Part shown: positions 38,059 through 47,826 of the stretch, in pieces
Numbering within the stretch: position 1 is the first letter of the stretch
Layout: each line of letters opens with the position of its first letter
NCBI RefSeq assembly: GCF_014205175.1
Contig: NZ_JACHNA010000001.1
Location: forward strand, 868,001 to 932,000
DNA: 64,000 bases
Source: Micrococcus cohnii
GTDB taxonomy: Bacteria > Actinomycetota > Actinomycetes > Actinomycetales > Micrococcaceae
Reading direction: 5' to 3'
Notes under the pieces: model-generated
Told to the model about the DNA's origin: nothing
Database searches by the model: none
The model's input: only the letters and a program-made list of their open reading frames with translations
Translations under genes and position numbers: made by a program

Positions 38059-38661
38059 ATGGCTTTCAATCTCATGCGCGCGATCAGCCTGGGCCGTCGC
38101 GCCTACTCCATCGTCAAGCGGCTTCAGGCCCAGTCCGGCCGCGACACGGCGCCCGCCGCCCGACGGAACGGTCGACAGGCCGGGGTCCCGAGCCACGACG
38201 GCCCGCGCCGCCGGAGGGGACAGGACGACGGGCAGGTGGACGGTCGAGCCCGCACGGACGCCTATGCCGGTGACTTCACCGGCCGCACCAAGGTCGAGTA
38301 CTCCCCCGTCCCGGGCGAGCAGGCCGGGCCCGGGGAGATCGTCTGGACCTGGGTTCCGTTCGAGGAGCTGGACGGACGCGGCAAGGACCGCCCGGTGTTG
38401 ATCGTCGGCACCGCGGGGCGCCATCTGCTGGGCCTGCAGCTGACCTCGAAGGACCGCAACAACGCGCAGCGCAGCGACGCCGAGTACGTGGACATCGGTT
38501 CCGGCGCCTGGGATCGCCAGGCCCGAGCCTCCGAGGTGAACCTCGGGCGGATCGTGCGGGTCGACCCGGACCAGGTGCGGCGCGAGGGCGGCGTGCTCCC
38601 CGAGCGCGAGTTCGAGCGCGTGGCCGAAGCCCTGCGCGAGCACCGCGGCTGGAGCCGCTGA
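38059..38661 (+). CDS. PemK/MazF-like domain protein without an adjacent antitoxin
   Basis: A 200-aa protein. The first 70 residues are basic and low in complexity; the rest fits a PemK/MazF-type fold: [20 protein letters not shown] then [23 protein letters not shown] (strand plus basic loop), [13 protein letters not shown], and a C-terminal helix [14 protein letters not shown]. MazF toxins are ribosome-independent or ribosome-linked mRNA endonucleases, but they are about 110 aa and sit beside an antitoxin gene. None is visible: lepA lies upstream on the other strand and rpsT downstream. The conserved place beside lepA suggests a housekeeping role; that is inference. Confidence 0.8.
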   Translation: MAFNLMRAISLGRRAYSIVKRLQAQSGRDTAPAARRNGRQAGVPSHDGPRRRRGQDDGQVDGRARTDAYAGDFTGRTKVEYSPVPGEQAGPGEIVWTWVPFEELDGRGKDRPVLIVGTAGRHLLGLQLTSKDRNNAQRSDAEYVDIGSGAWDRQARASEVNLGRIVRVDPDQVRREGGVLPEREFERVAEALREHRGWSR

Positions 38662-38749
38662 GAGCGCCGACCCCGCCGGTCCGCCGGTCACGGTCGACTC
38701 CCCTGGGACACGCTCATGGATTCGCGGGCGTGTCAGGTGGCGTCACTGG

Positions 38750-38755
38750 TAGGGT
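38750..38755 (+). promoter_or_regulatory. Probable -10 of rpsT
   Basis: TAGGGT in the 251-bp gap after the PemK-like gene. It implies a leader of about 150 nt before the rpsT start, long enough for feedback control by S20, but I see no defined fold. Confidence 0.35.
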
Positions 38756-38912
38756 GGTGGGCATTGTGTCCGGTCGGTCGACGGGCACCCTCGGGCCGGA
38801 GAACCAAGGCACTCCCCACGCCGCTCAGTCACCGGACCCGAGATTCCCTCTACGACCCCAGTTCATTCGGCACGGCCCAGCGCGGCCGCCGTTCAATCAT
38901 GAAGGACCTGTT

Positions 38913-39179
38913 TTGGCTAACATCAAGTCGCAGAAGAAGCGCATTCTCACCAACGAGAAGGCCCGCCAGCGCAACGTCGCCGTGAAGTCGAACCTGCGGA
39001 CCTCCGTCCGCGCCGTCGACGCCGCGGTGGCCGCCGGTGACGCCGAGGCCGCCGCAGAGGCGCTGCGCGTCGCCTCCCGCAAGCTGGACAAGGCCGCCTC
39101 GAAGGGTGTCATCCACAAGAACCAGGCCGCCAATCGCAAGGCCGGCATCGCCGCCCGTGTGAACGGTCTTTCCGCCTGA
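38913..39179 (+). CDS. rpsT: 30S ribosomal protein S20
   Basis: Primary 16S rRNA-binding protein of the small subunit, 88 aa, almost wholly helical and basic: [20 protein letters not shown] at the start and [19 protein letters not shown] near the end. The start is TTG 38913 with AAGGA 7 nt upstream; longer frames from 38730 would run through the leader. TTG is a known weak start in S20 genes and may limit expression. A strong terminator begins 19 bp after the stop. Confidence 0.96.
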   Translation: MANIKSQKKRILTNEKARQRNVAVKSNLRTSVRAVDAAVAAGDAEAAAEALRVASRKLDKAASKGVIHKNQAANRKAGIAARVNGLSA

Positions 39180-39197
39180 GTCGAGTCAGACGCGAAC

Positions 39198-39233
39198 CGA
39201 GGGCCCCCGATCCGCACGGATCGGGGGCCCTCG
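39198..39233 (+). terminator. Intrinsic terminator after rpsT
   Basis: Perfect 17-bp stem CGAGGGCCCCCGATCCG with a CA loop and its complement, ending TCGTGTCTG. Confidence 0.8.
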
Positions 39234-39337
39234 TGTCTGCGCGGACGCGATGCACCCGCCGCGCGGCGGCTGCGAATCGGGCAGAGCCTCGGCACTGCGC
39301 CACCGCCCGCTGCGTGCCGGTCAGCGACGCGGGACGG

Positions 39338-40360
39338 TCAGCGCCGCGTGCCGGTCGACACGCGGATCACGGCCCGTTCGATCGCAAAGTCCGCGTTGCG
39401 CGAGCCGCCCTTGACCTCGGCGTCGGCCTGCGCAATCCATTCCAGGGCCGCGGCGATGCCGGAGGCCGACCAGTGCCGGGCCGCCTGCTGGATGTATTTC
39501 ACCTGGAACGGAGCGACGCCGAGGTTCGAGGCCAGCTCATGGGCCGGAACCCGCGCGTCGATGATCCGTGCGACCTGACGGGCCTTCATCGCCAGCGCCG
39601 AACTGAGCATCACGGGATGGACCCCCGTCGCCAGGGCGTGGCGGGTCAGGGCGACCGCGCGGGCCGCCTGGCCCTCGAGGGCAGCATCGGCGACGGCGAA
39701 GCTCGTGGCCTCGACGCGACCGCCGTAGTAGCGGTCGACGGTCTCCCGTGTGACGGCGGACTCCGTGTCGTCGATGAGCTGCCGGCAGGCCGAGGCCAGG
39801 TCGGTCAGCGACGACCCGGTCGCGGCCACCACGGCACGGACCGCCTCGTCGTCGATGCGGCGCCGGGCCTGGCGGAACTCCGCCTGAACGAAGGCCATCT
39901 TGTCTTCGTCCTTCTTCAGGGCCGGGCACTCGATGACCACCCCCGCCGCAGCCACGGCGTCGAGGAGCTTCTTGCCTCGGTTCCCCCCGGTGTGGCGCAG
40001 CACGAGCGTCACATCGTCGGCGGCGGGCCCGGAGGAGACCAGCTCGAGTGCGTCGTGGAGGAAGGCGTCGTTCATGGACTCGAGCCCCTCGACCATGATG
40101 AGCGTCGGCTCGGCGAACAGCGACGGTGACGCCGCCATGGCCAGCTGGCCGCTTTGATACTCGGCGGCGCGCATCCGGTGGATCTCGAGATCAGCGTGCT
40201 GGGAGAGCAGGCGTGCCCGGAGCCGGTCGGTCACCCAGCGGGCTGCGTAATCCTCGGGTCCCTTGAGCAGCGTGAGCGGACCGGGCTCCGCCGTGCGCCA
40301 GGCCAGCGGGTTCGCCGCGGCGCGGCCTCGGGCGGAACGGGAAGAGCGTGCGGCGGCCAT
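39338..40360 (-). CDS. holA: DNA polymerase III delta subunit
   Basis: Clamp-loader subunit that opens the beta clamp. The 340-aa protein follows the HolA pattern: LLKGPEDYAARWVTDRLRA at the start, LAMAASPSLFAEPTLIMVEG, then helical C-terminal domains with HPVMLSSALAMKARQV. The ATG at 40369 overlaps a TAGGAT -10, so the next ATG, 40360, seven bases after it, is preferred. Follows comEC by 10 bp; the own promoter inside the comEC end lets it be expressed apart. Confidence 0.93.
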   Translation of the reverse strand: MAAARSSRSARGRAAANPLAWRTAEPGPLTLLKGPEDYAARWVTDRLRARLLSQHADLEIHRMRAAEYQSGQLAMAASPSLFAEPTLIMVEGLESMNDAFLHDALELVSSGPAADDVTLVLRHTGGNRGKKLLDAVAAAGVVIECPALKKDEDKMAFVQAEFRQARRRIDDEAVRAVVAATGSSLTDLASACRQLIDDTESAVTRETVDRYYGGRVEATSFAVADAALEGQAARAVALTRHALATGVHPVMLSSALAMKARQVARIIDARVPAHELASNLGVAPFQVKYIQQAARHWSASGIAAALEWIAQADAEVKGGSRNADFAIERAVIRVSTGTRR

Positions 40361-40367
40361 GAGCCCC

Positions 40368-40373
40368 ATCCTA
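40368..40373 (-). promoter_or_regulatory. -10 element for holA
   Basis: TAGGAT on the minus strand, 7 nt before ATG 40360, lying over the comEC stop codon. Confidence 0.4.
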
Positions 40374-42965
40374 CGACCGGGGTCGAGCCGGTATCGGTGC
40401 GCGGCGGCGCGGGCCCAGCGCCCGCACGGTCAGGCACGCCCCGGACTCGTCCCGATCAAGCACCACCCGATGCGGGCCGACGGGGCCGTGATCCGGGGGC
40501 GTCCACCCCACCAGGAGGGTGCCGCTGACGTCCGTGCGGGCGACCGGGCCCAGCCGTGCGAGCCCGGCGGCGGTGCCCGGGTGCGGGTGGCCGTAGGTGT
40601 TGTCGGCGCCGACCGAGACGACCTGCAGATCCGCGCGCACCCGGTGGGGCAGGTCCAGACCGCCGTTGCGCGCACCGTGATGGGCGACCTTGAGCACGTC
40701 GACCTCTCCGGCGGATGGGGGCGGTTGCTGCGTCGGCGCGCTGATCCACCGGGCAGTGGCCTGGTCCTGCATGTCACCGGTGACCAGCACGGTGGTGGCG
40801 CGGCTGTGCTCATCGACGGTGCGCAGCAGCACCTGGGCGGAGGCGTCGTTCTCCCGCGGTGCCGCGGAATCGGCGTGCAGCACGTGCCAGACGGCGCTGC
40901 CGGCCTCGCCCCGGTCTCCGGCGCTCAGACGCGTGGCGCCGGTGGGAGGCGCGTCGGTGTCTGCCTCGGGCGCATCGGAGGTGGCGTAGCCGATGTCCGA
41001 CGGGGATGTCAGCCGGTCCCGTATCCCTTCAGCACCGCCGGTGTGGTCGGCATGCAGATGCGTGAACAGCAGCGCGTCCACACGCCGCACGCCGAGGGCG
41101 TCCAGACACGCGCGGGCGTCGCGGGGATCGGGGCCGGCATCGACGACCACGGCGGCGTGCTCGCCCGAACGCACGAGCGTCATGTCACCCTGGCCGACAT
41201 CACAGAACGCCGCCGCCCAGTCCTGCCCCGCACGCGCCGCAGGCGATGGGAGCAGCACCGCCGTGTAACCACCGGCCGCCGCGGCGCTCAGGGCGGCGGC
41301 CAGCACGATCAGCACCGGCGGTCGCACCGGGATCCGAGCATGCGCCGCCGGCCCACCGACGCGCCGCACCGGCGGCCTGGGGCGTCGCTCGTGCGCGAGC
41401 AGCCACGTGAATCCCACCAGTGTGCCGGCCAGAGTGAGGACGAACAGGCCGACGCCCAGGTCCGCCTCCGGCCATGGACGCACAGCATGGGGCAGACCCG
41501 CCACCGTGCGGGCGATCGCCCCGATCAGTCCCGCCGGCGCCTGAACAATCCAGAGCAGCGCGGCGGTGAGCCCGGGGGCGATCAGCACACAGGCCGCCGC
41601 GGCCGTGCCGAGAACGGTCACGGCCGGGACCAACGGCGCAGCCGCCAGGTTGGCCGGGACGGCGTAGGCGCTGACGGTGCCGGTCATCAGGATCAGGATC
41701 GGCTGGCATGCCAGATGCGCCGTGCCCGTGACCGCCAGGCTCACCGAGAGCCATCCGGCCGCCCACCCCGGCAGCAGCGGATCCAGCGCCCGGCGCAGCA
41801 GCACCTCGGTCGGCCGTGCGCCGACGACGATGCCCGCCGTCGCGGCCAGCGACAGATGCAGGGCCGGTTCCACTGCGAGGGCCGGCTCGATGATCACGAG
41901 CATCGTCCCGGCCAGGCACAGCAGGCAGAACGCCTGGCGGCCTCGTCCGGCGAACACGGCCAGGGCGCCGAGCCCGCCCATGGTTGCCGCCCGGAGCACG
42001 GACGGCTCCGGGCCGATCAGCACGACGAAGACCGCAAGTGTGCCCAGCACAGCGGTCACAACCACGCGGCGATGCGTCCGCAGACTCCGCAGACCGACCG
42101 TCACGGCCCCGCAGAGCAGCGCGCAGTTGGCCCCGGACACCGCCGACAGGTGGCTCAGACCGGCGTCCTTCATGGCCTGGTCCAGCTGCGCGCTCTGCGT
42201 GCCGCGGTCCCCCAGCACGAGGGCGGGGATCAACTCGTCGGCGTCTGCCCAGGCGCCAGCCGAGGCGTCGCGGAACGCCTGACGCATCCGGTCCCGCCCG
42301 GCGACGCCCTCCGTCGGACGGGTCGCTGGGGCGCCGGGGTCGGCGGCCGCGGACGCACCGGGGCACCCTCCGGCACGCGGGGCGGCCCGGGCTCGCAGCA
42401 CTGTCGTGCGCTCTTGCGACGCCAGACGCGCCACCAGACACACACGGTCCCCGGCCTGACCCACCTGTTCGGCCGATGCCGGCACGCTGAGCAGCGCACG
42501 AACAGGTTCGGGCAACACAGTGCCCTGCGCCCCGAACCGCTCGATGCGTGCCGAGGCCTCCGCTCGGCGCACCCCGAACCGGTCCACCCGTTCGCTCGGG
42601 CTCGACTGCAGCAGCACCTCCACACGCACCGTGCGTTGATTGCGCACCAGCTCGTGCCAGGCGACCTCGTCGAGGCGGCGCTCGGTCTGCGCGATGGACT
42701 GGGCCGTGAGCGCGACGCAGAGCAGAGCGAGGGCGCCGGCTCCCGCAGCACCGAGAAGACCGCCGCGATCGCTGCGGGAACGCCCGCGTCGGAGGACAGC
42801 GGCACCGGCGAGGAGGACGGCCGCGCCTGAGCCGGACGCGAGCGACACGCGTGCGGCGGCTGCGGCGTCACCGGGCGGCAGCGACAGCGCGCACGCCAGG
42901 ACGGAGCACAGGGCCAAGGCCCACCGCGCATCCAGCGCAGCGGGCTCACCACGTGACCCGGTCAC
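40371..42965 (-). CDS. comEC: ComEC/Rec2 DNA-uptake channel protein
   Basis: Membrane channel for single-stranded DNA import in natural competence. The 864-aa protein has an N-terminal helical/OB region, the many-helix Competence domain in the middle and a C-terminal metallo-beta-lactamase domain with THLHADHTGG (metal ligands), which may degrade the non-transported strand. I place the start at GTG 42965, with GGAG at 7 nt, overlapping comEA by 20 bp; ATG-type alternatives to 43010 lie further inside comEA. DNA uptake is known in Micrococcus (established for the genus); no pilus genes are in this window. Confidence 0.93.
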   Translation of the reverse strand: MTGSRGEPAALDARWALALCSVLACALSLPPGDAAAAARVSLASGSGAAVLLAGAAVLRRGRSRSDRGGLLGAAGAGALALLCVALTAQSIAQTERRLDEVAWHELVRNQRTVRVEVLLQSSPSERVDRFGVRRAEASARIERFGAQGTVLPEPVRALLSVPASAEQVGQAGDRVCLVARLASQERTTVLRARAAPRAGGCPGASAAADPGAPATRPTEGVAGRDRMRQAFRDASAGAWADADELIPALVLGDRGTQSAQLDQAMKDAGLSHLSAVSGANCALLCGAVTVGLRSLRTHRRVVVTAVLGTLAVFVVLIGPEPSVLRAATMGGLGALAVFAGRGRQAFCLLCLAGTMLVIIEPALAVEPALHLSLAATAGIVVGARPTEVLLRRALDPLLPGWAAGWLSVSLAVTGTAHLACQPILILMTGTVSAYAVPANLAAAPLVPAVTVLGTAAAACVLIAPGLTAALLWIVQAPAGLIGAIARTVAGLPHAVRPWPEADLGVGLFVLTLAGTLVGFTWLLAHERRPRPPVRRVGGPAAHARIPVRPPVLIVLAAALSAAAAGGYTAVLLPSPAARAGQDWAAAFCDVGQGDMTLVRSGEHAAVVVDAGPDPRDARACLDALGVRRVDALLFTHLHADHTGGAEGIRDRLTSPSDIGYATSDAPEADTDAPPTGATRLSAGDRGEAGSAVWHVLHADSAAPRENDASAQVLLRTVDEHSRATTVLVTGDMQDQATARWISAPTQQPPPSAGEVDVLKVAHHGARNGGLDLPHRVRADLQVVSVGADNTYGHPHPGTAAGLARLGPVARTDVSGTLLVGWTPPDHGPVGPHRVVLDRDESGACLTVRALGPRRRAPIPARPRS

Positions 42966-43992
42966 GCAGCTTCTCCAATGTCGCCGGTCCGATGCCGCTG
43001 ACCGCGTCAAGGTCCTCCAGGGAGGCGAAGGGCCCGACCTGTTCCCGATGGGCGATGATGCTCTCCGCCGTCGCCGGACCCACCCCGGGCAGGGTCTGCA
43101 ACTGCGTCGCGGTCGCCCGGTTCAGGTCGATCCGTTCCTCGCCGGCGTCGGTGCCGGACGGTGCGGCGTCGACGACGGGCGCCGGGTCACCGCTCGCCGC
43201 GCCGGCGTCCGCCAGCTGCTCGTCACTGACCGCGGCGTCCGGCACGAGGATCTGTTGGCCGTCCTGCACCGGCGCAGCGAGGTTGATCCGGTCCGGCTGC
43301 GCTCCGCGCGCCGCTCCCCCGGCCCGCTCGACGGCGTCCCGCACTCGCGCGTCAGCCGGAAGGCGCACCACGCCCGGCCTTTCGACGGCGCCCACCACGT
43401 GCACCTGGACGGTGGCGGAACCCGTCGCCGACGCGGTGGACAGGTCCGCGGATCCGGCGTCCCCACCGGAGCGCGTGGCCGTGTCCGGCGCCGTCGGCTC
43501 GGTTCCGGCCGCCGGTCCCGTGATCGCGGCACCACGGCTCTCGACCGTGCCCGTCTCGGCGGCCCCGTCCACTGGAGCCGTCGGGTTCTGCACCGGAACC
43601 GGGGTGTTCAGCCAGCTGACCGCCCACCACGTCAGGGCGGCAACCGCCAGGACGAGGACGGCAGACGCCGCGGCGCGCCATCGCAGCAGGGGCGCACGGG
43701 GCGGACAGTGCTCCCAGGACGAGCCCGCATGGCGCTCATTGTCCTCGGCCGGCTCCGCGGCGGCCGAATCAACCGGCGTCGCCGCACGCCACAGGGCCGC
43801 TGGACGCTGTGCCGCCGTATCTGAGGCCGGCCTCGGTGCAGGGTCGTGCGGGGCCGAGGACGGCGCCGCGTGCTGAGCCGCCCTCGGCCGCGCTGTGGCA
43901 CTCAGTGGCGCTGTGGCCTTCGGTGCTGTGGCCGGTGGCGACTCGGCGGCCGCCGGAGTCTCGGAACTGTCAGGAACGCGGACCCGATGCAT
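42946..43992 (-). CDS. comEA: ComEA DNA receptor
   Basis: Membrane-anchored DNA-binding protein of the competence machinery. Of 348 residues, about 105 form a cytosolic Ala/Pro-rich N-terminus, one helix follows (ASAVLVLAVAALTWWAVSWL), then a low-complexity linker, a SLBB domain (VHVVGAVERPGVVRLP) and a C-terminal helix-hairpin-helix pair (LNRATATQLQTLPGVGPATA and DAVSGIGPATLEKLRDR) that binds duplex DNA. The cytosolic extension is unusually long compared with the roughly 200-aa Bacillus protein. First gene of comEA-comEC-holA. Confidence 0.93.
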   Translation of the reverse strand: MHRVRVPDSSETPAAAESPPATAPKATAPLSATARPRAAQHAAPSSAPHDPAPRPASDTAAQRPAALWRAATPVDSAAAEPAEDNERHAGSSWEHCPPRAPLLRWRAAASAVLVLAVAALTWWAVSWLNTPVPVQNPTAPVDGAAETGTVESRGAAITGPAAGTEPTAPDTATRSGGDAGSADLSTASATGSATVQVHVVGAVERPGVVRLPADARVRDAVERAGGAARGAQPDRINLAAPVQDGQQILVPDAAVSDEQLADAGAASGDPAPVVDAAPSGTDAGEERIDLNRATATQLQTLPGVGPATAESIIAHREQVGPFASLEDLDAVSGIGPATLEKLRDRVTW

Positions 43993-44127
43993 GGTCTCGA
44001 GTTTCGCCTCACGGCCCCGCGCCCGTGCGTGCCGAGGAGGTAGCGGTGCACGGGGACGGCCCTCGGGCAGCCTGTGCAGGAACGGGCACAGTACGCGCTC
44101 GGGACACGCACGGCTGGACCGCCCCGG

Positions 44128-45129
44128 TCAGTGCACCTCGTCGTCGTCCGGGTCGAGCGGCACCACGATCACGCCGAGCGCACCCAGGCCCAGATGCGCC
44201 GCCAGCACGGCGGGCAGGTCGATCACCGGGATCGGAGCCGCCGCATGCTCCTGCAGACGGCCGGCCAGGGCCTCGGCCTCGGCCCGGTTGCCGTAGCCGT
44301 GCACGGCCACCTGGCAGGAGCCGGCCGCCGCACGCTCGGCCGCGTGGGCCACGAGCCGGTCAACGGCGCGTTCGGTGCTGCGCGGCTTCTCCACCAGCAC
44401 GATGCCCCCGTCGCGGAGCCCGAGCACCGGTTTGACCTGGAAGACCGAACCCAGCAGCCCGGACAGTGCCGAGATGCGCCCCCCGCGCCGCAGCTGCTCG
44501 AGGTTAGGCACGGTGAACAGCACGGACGAGGCCGCGACGGCCCGATCGAGCCGGGCGACGATCGCGTCCACAGCGGAGCCGAAGCCGGCCTGGACGGCCG
44601 CGTCAACCACGAGCAGCCCCTGTGCGAACCCGGCCGACCGCGAGTCGACGACCCGCACCGGCACCGGGGACTCACGCGCGGCGAGCCGCGCCGCCTCGGC
44701 CGTGCCGGAGAGCTCACCGGACAGGTGCACGGAGACGATCCGCGAGTAACCGTCCGCGGCGAGCGATCGGTACTCCTGCAGCAGGCGGCCCGGCGACGGA
44801 CGGGAGGTCCGCACGGATGTGCCGGAGGCCAACGCGAACGGCAGCTCGCGCTGCAACTCGTCCGAGCCCTCCGTGTAGATCTGCTCGCCCACCATCACGG
44901 GCATGGGAACCTGACGTACGCCCGCGGCCAGCGGATGTCGGCGCACGATTCCCGGAAGCGCCGCCGAGGAGTCCGTGACGACCGCGGTGCGATCTCGTCG
45001 CGGAGGGCGCAGGCCCAGACGAGCACGACCGACCAGACGCCCGCGCTGGCGCCGCATCCGCTCAAGGTAGTCGGCCTGCCACGCGCGCACGCTCTCGACG
45101 ACGGCGGGCGCCGATCCGGTCTCGCTCAT
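44128..45129 (-). CDS. DegV family fatty-acid-binding protein
   Basis: A 333-aa DegV-family protein; these bind a fatty acid and in some firmicutes serve as the FakB partner of a fatty-acid kinase. Motifs: AVVTDSSAALPG at the start of the fold, SGTSVRTSRPSPG, IVSVHLSGELSGTAEAA, VVDSRSAGFAQG and LEQLRRGGRIS. It has an extra N-terminal segment of about 48 Arg-rich residues. ATG 45129 follows AGGAGGG at 6 nt. No FakA-like gene is near, so the role is open. Confidence 0.92.
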   Translation of the reverse strand: MSETGSAPAVVESVRAWQADYLERMRRQRGRLVGRARLGLRPPRRDRTAVVTDSSAALPGIVRRHPLAAGVRQVPMPVMVGEQIYTEGSDELQRELPFALASGTSVRTSRPSPGRLLQEYRSLAADGYSRIVSVHLSGELSGTAEAARLAARESPVPVRVVDSRSAGFAQGLLVVDAAVQAGFGSAVDAIVARLDRAVAASSVLFTVPNLEQLRRGGRISALSGLLGSVFQVKPVLGLRDGGIVLVEKPRSTERAVDRLVAHAAERAAAGSCQVAVHGYGNRAEAEALAGRLQEHAAAPIPVIDLPAVLAAHLGLGALGVIVVPLDPDDDEVH

Positions 45130-45177
45130 CCCGCTGCCCTCCTGTGCTCAGCTGCTTCGTTGCGGCGCCGATGCGCG

Positions 45178-47697
45178 TCAGCGGACGACGAGGTTGACCA
45201 GCCTCGGCGCCTTGACGATCACCTTCACGATCTCGGCATCGCCGATGAACCGCTGCACCTTCTCGGAGTCCCGGGCCGCGGCTTCGAGCTGTTCCTCGGT
45301 GATGTCGGCGGCGACCTGAAGTTGATCGCGAACCTTGCCCTTGACCTGAACGACGGCGGTGACGGTGTCCTCCACCAACAGGGACTGGTCGACGGTCGGC
45401 CAGCCGGCCCGGACCACCGAGGGCTCGTGGCCGAGCATCGCCCACATGTCCTCGGCCGTGTAGGGCGCATAGAGCGAGAGCAGCACGGCGACCGCCTCGG
45501 TCGCCTCACGCACCGCAGCATCCGCCGCGCCGACACCACCGTCGATCTGCTTGCGCGTGAGGTTCACCAACTCCATGGTCTTGGCGACGACGACGTTGAA
45601 CTTGCCGTCCTCGACCAGCTGTCGGGCCTCGTGGACGGTCTTGTGGGTGGCCTGACGCAGCACCGTCGCCGACGACGCGGCGGGGTCGCCGCCGGGCTCA
45701 CCGTACTCACGCACGTCCCGCGCCAGGCGCCAGGCGCGAGCGAGGAATCGACCAGCCGCGGCCGGGGAGACATCCGCCCAGTCCACGTCGTCTTCGGGCG
45801 GGGAGGCGAAGATCATGGTGGTGCGCACGGCGTCGACGCCGAACTGCTCGAGCTGCTCACCCAGGTCGACGCCGTTGCCCAGGGACTTGGACATCGCCTT
45901 GCCGCCGTTGAGCACCTGCCCCTGATTCAGCAGCGCACGGAAGGGCTCGGTGAACGGCACCAGGCCCAGATCGTGCAACGCCTTGGTGAAGAACCGCGCG
46001 TAGAGCAAGTGCAAGATCGCATGCTCCACACCTCCGACGTACTGGTCCACGGGAAGCCACTGGCCCACGGCCTGCGCGTCGAACACCGCCGACTCCTCCG
46101 CCGGGGAGGCATAGCGCAAGAAGTACCAGGACGAATCGACGAACGTGTCCATCGTGTCCGTGTCCCGGCGGGCCGGCTTGCCGCAGTCCGGGCAGTCCAC
46201 GCGCACCCAGTCCTCGGCCGCGGCCAGCGGCGACTGGCCCTTGGGCGCGAGCTGTTCGCCCTTCAGGTCGGTCGGCAGGGTCACGGGAAGCTGTTCCTCG
46301 GGTACGAGCACCTCGCCACAGTCCTGGCAGTGCACCACGGGGATCGGCGTGCCCCAGAAGCGCTGGCGGCTCAGCAGCCAGTCACGCAGCCGGTAGGTCG
46401 TGGTGCCCTCACCCGTCCCGCGTTCGGCCAGCAGCTCGATCGCGCGTGCGATCGCCTCCTGCTTGCCGAGCCCGTCGAGCTCGCCCGAGTTGACGAGCGT
46501 GCCCTCGCCGGCTGTGGCGACGCCGCTGACAGCCGGGTCCTCCTCGCCGGTGTCGACGACGACGCGCACCGGCAGCTCCATGGCCCGGGCGAAGTCCAGG
46601 TCACGCTGGTCGTGCGCGGGGACGGCCATGATGGCGCCCGTGCCGTAGTCCGAGAGCACGTAGTCCGAGGCCCAGATGGGCAGGCGTTCGCCCGTCAGCG
46701 GGTTCCGCGCATGACGTCCCAGGAAGAGCCCGGACTTCTCGCGGTCGGTGGCCTGCCGCTCGATGTCGGAGACCTTCTTGAGCTGCTCGCGGTACTGCTC
46801 GAGCTCCTCGCGGTGCTCCTCGGCCACCAGCTCGAGCGCCAGCGCACTGTCGGCCGCCACGACCATGAACGTGGCCCCGTGCAGGGTGTCCGGCCGCGTG
46901 GTGAACACGGGCAGTTCGGGGCCGTTCTCGACCTGGAAGCGCACGGTCGCGCCGGTCGAGCGGCCGATCCAGTTCCGCTGCATCGCCAGCACGCGGTCGG
47001 GCCAGTGCCCGGTGAGCTGGTCCATGTCGTCCAGCAAAGCGTCGGCGTACTCGGTGATGCGGAAGTACCACTGGTTCAGCGTCCGTTTGGTCACCTCGGC
47101 CCCGCAGCGCTCGCACGCTCCGTCGACGACCTGCTCGTTGGCGAGCACGGTCTGGTCCTGCGGGCACCAGTTGACCGGAGAGTCCTTCCGGTAGGCCAGC
47201 CCGCGCCGGTACAGCTGCTGGAACAGCCACTGCGTCCAGCGGTAGTACTCCGGGTCCGAGGTGTGCAGCTCCCGGCTCCAATCGACGGCGATGCCGTAGC
47301 GCTGGAACGACCGCTTCTGCGTCTCGATGTTCCGGTAGGTCCAGTCCGCCGGGTGGGCGTCACGCTTGATGGCCGCGTTCTCGGCGGGAAGGCCGAAGGA
47401 GTCCCAGCCGATCGGGTGCAGCACGTCATAGCCGCACTGCAGCCAGTGCCGGGCCATCACGTCGCCCATCGCGAACGCCTCTGCATGGCCCATGTGCAGA
47501 TCCCCCGACGGGTAGGGGAACATGTCGACGACGGTGCGCCGCGGCGAACCGTCCTCGCGGGGGGTGAAGACGCCGGCCCGCTCCCACCAGCCGGCCCAGC
47601 GGGCCTCGACCTCGGCGAACGAGTACTCGGCGTCGGCCGGGATGCTCGGAGTCTGGGCACGACGCTCCGGAGACGGGGCGGCAGGGGTCTGGCTCAC
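45178..47697 (-). CDS. leuS: Leucyl-tRNA synthetase
   Basis: Charges tRNA-Leu. The 839-aa class I enzyme shows the HIGH-type motif HMGH in [15 protein letters not shown], the KMSKS-type motif in [12 protein letters not shown], the editing (CP1) domain in between with the [11 protein letters not shown] block, and the C-terminal tRNA-binding domain. The start is GTG 47697 with AAGGAC about 11 nt upstream. It is followed after 48 bp by the DegV gene. Confidence 0.97.
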   Translation of the reverse strand: MSQTPAAPSPERRAQTPSIPADAEYSFAEVEARWAGWWERAGVFTPREDGSPRRTVVDMFPYPSGDLHMGHAEAFAMGDVMARHWLQCGYDVLHPIGWDSFGLPAENAAIKRDAHPADWTYRNIETQKRSFQRYGIAVDWSRELHTSDPEYYRWTQWLFQQLYRRGLAYRKDSPVNWCPQDQTVLANEQVVDGACERCGAEVTKRTLNQWYFRITEYADALLDDMDQLTGHWPDRVLAMQRNWIGRSTGATVRFQVENGPELPVFTTRPDTLHGATFMVVAADSALALELVAEEHREELEQYREQLKKVSDIERQATDREKSGLFLGRHARNPLTGERLPIWASDYVLSDYGTGAIMAVPAHDQRDLDFARAMELPVRVVVDTGEEDPAVSGVATAGEGTLVNSGELDGLGKQEAIARAIELLAERGTGEGTTTYRLRDWLLSRQRFWGTPIPVVHCQDCGEVLVPEEQLPVTLPTDLKGEQLAPKGQSPLAAAEDWVRVDCPDCGKPARRDTDTMDTFVDSSWYFLRYASPAEESAVFDAQAVGQWLPVDQYVGGVEHAILHLLYARFFTKALHDLGLVPFTEPFRALLNQGQVLNGGKAMSKSLGNGVDLGEQLEQFGVDAVRTTMIFASPPEDDVDWADVSPAAAGRFLARAWRLARDVREYGEPGGDPAASSATVLRQATHKTVHEARQLVEDGKFNVVVAKTMELVNLTRKQIDGGVGAADAAVREATEAVAVLLSLYAPYTAEDMWAMLGHEPSVVRAGWPTVDQSLLVEDTVTAVVQVKGKVRDQLQVAADITEEQLEAAARDSEKVQRFIGDAEIVKVIVKAPRLVNLVVR

Positions 47698-47826
47698 GGC
47701 GGTTCAGCGTCCTTCGTCGCGGGGGCGGGGGCGGCCTCGTGCCGTGGACCGCGAGCGCGCGGACGGCCGGGGCGAATCTGCACCATCGTACGCGGACCGC
47801 CACCCCGGCGGCGGTATCCGCCCGGG

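Noticed and set aside
38716-38985. 89-codon ORF in the rpsT leader
   Set aside because: It overlaps the S20 start in another frame, lacks a ribosome site, and has no recognisable sequence; probably chance within the long leader.
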